The notes under the pieces were generated by a model. That model saw only the letters and a list, made by a program, of their open reading frames with translations, did no database searches and was not told where the DNA came from. 35,948 bases of DNA from an uncultured Methanobacteriaceae archaeon (GTDB taxonomy: Archaea; Methanobacteriota; Methanobacteria; Methanobacteriales; Methanobacteriaceae): the NCBI GenBank assembly GCA_902797085.1, contig CADBRM010000029.1, positions 1 to 35,948 of the forward strand. The letters run 5' to 3'. Each line of letters starts with the position of its first letter. Position 1 is the stretch's first letter. The position numbers were made by a program, and so were the translations under genes. Of the stretch, positions 35,940-35,948 are shown piece after piece.

Positions 35940-35948
35940 ATTAACCCC

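Overview
The window is a piece of an AT-rich archaeal chromosome, most likely from a methanogen of the order Methanobacteriales and probably Methanosphaera or a close relative. The evidence is an archaeal information-processing gene set (TFB, aIF1A, aIF5A, aRF1, topoisomerase VI, archaeal DnaG, Gar1, RIO1 kinase), a Mur-ligase-like gene beside hemC that fits coenzyme F430 synthesis, frequent TTG and GTG starts with GGAGGTGA-type ribosome binding sites, large adhesin-like secreted proteins and a lone BioY biotin transporter. The genus is inferred from memory of gene content and style, not from a search. I saw no rRNA, tRNA, insertion sequence or CRISPR array.

Layout. 1-621 is the 3' end of a membrane-anchored surface protein. 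802-6523 is a metabolic run: IMPase/FBPase, NAD kinase, Mur-ligase-like CfbE candidate, hemC, a Gfo/Idh/MocA dehydrogenase and the PRTase-type regulator GfcR. 6698-13322 is a translation, ribosome-biogenesis and topology run (aIF1A, RIO1, a small Zn protein, a KH protein, Top6B, Top6A), interrupted by a BASS/arsenic-type transporter. 13364-14112 holds two tandem paralogous four-helix membrane proteins. 14708-18037 carries GAPDH, an archaeal ornithine cyclodeaminase and a Ca2+/Na+ exchanger. 18152-20881 is a secreted beta-helix protein with a glycoside-hydrolase-like C-terminal domain. 20952-23383 (minus) has XerA recombinase and DnaG primase; 23844-24242 is aIF5A; 24741-25232 (minus) is a GyrI-like protein; 25448-28816 is an Ig-like-repeat surface protein; 28947-29567 (minus) is BioY. 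29925-31944 (minus) is the gar1-tfb pair, 32304-34358 (minus) is RraA, DUF211, a DUF2116-type protein and UMP kinase, and 34704-35939 is aRF1.

The strongest unusual signal is the TFB gene. A canonical TFB of about 300 residues is preceded in frame by roughly 280 extra residues: five AT-hook cores (GRPRK/GRPPK) in a lysine-rich tract, then a strongly acidic tract. The long form has its own strong ribosome binding site, located inside gar1. A general transcription factor carrying its own minor-groove AT-binding arm, in a very AT-rich genome, deserves experimental attention. Second is the beta-helix/TIM-barrel surface protein, whose signal peptide is only reached if translation starts at an ATT codon correctly spaced from a ribosome binding site. 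Several gene starts were moved from the longest ORF to codons better placed behind a ribosome binding site.
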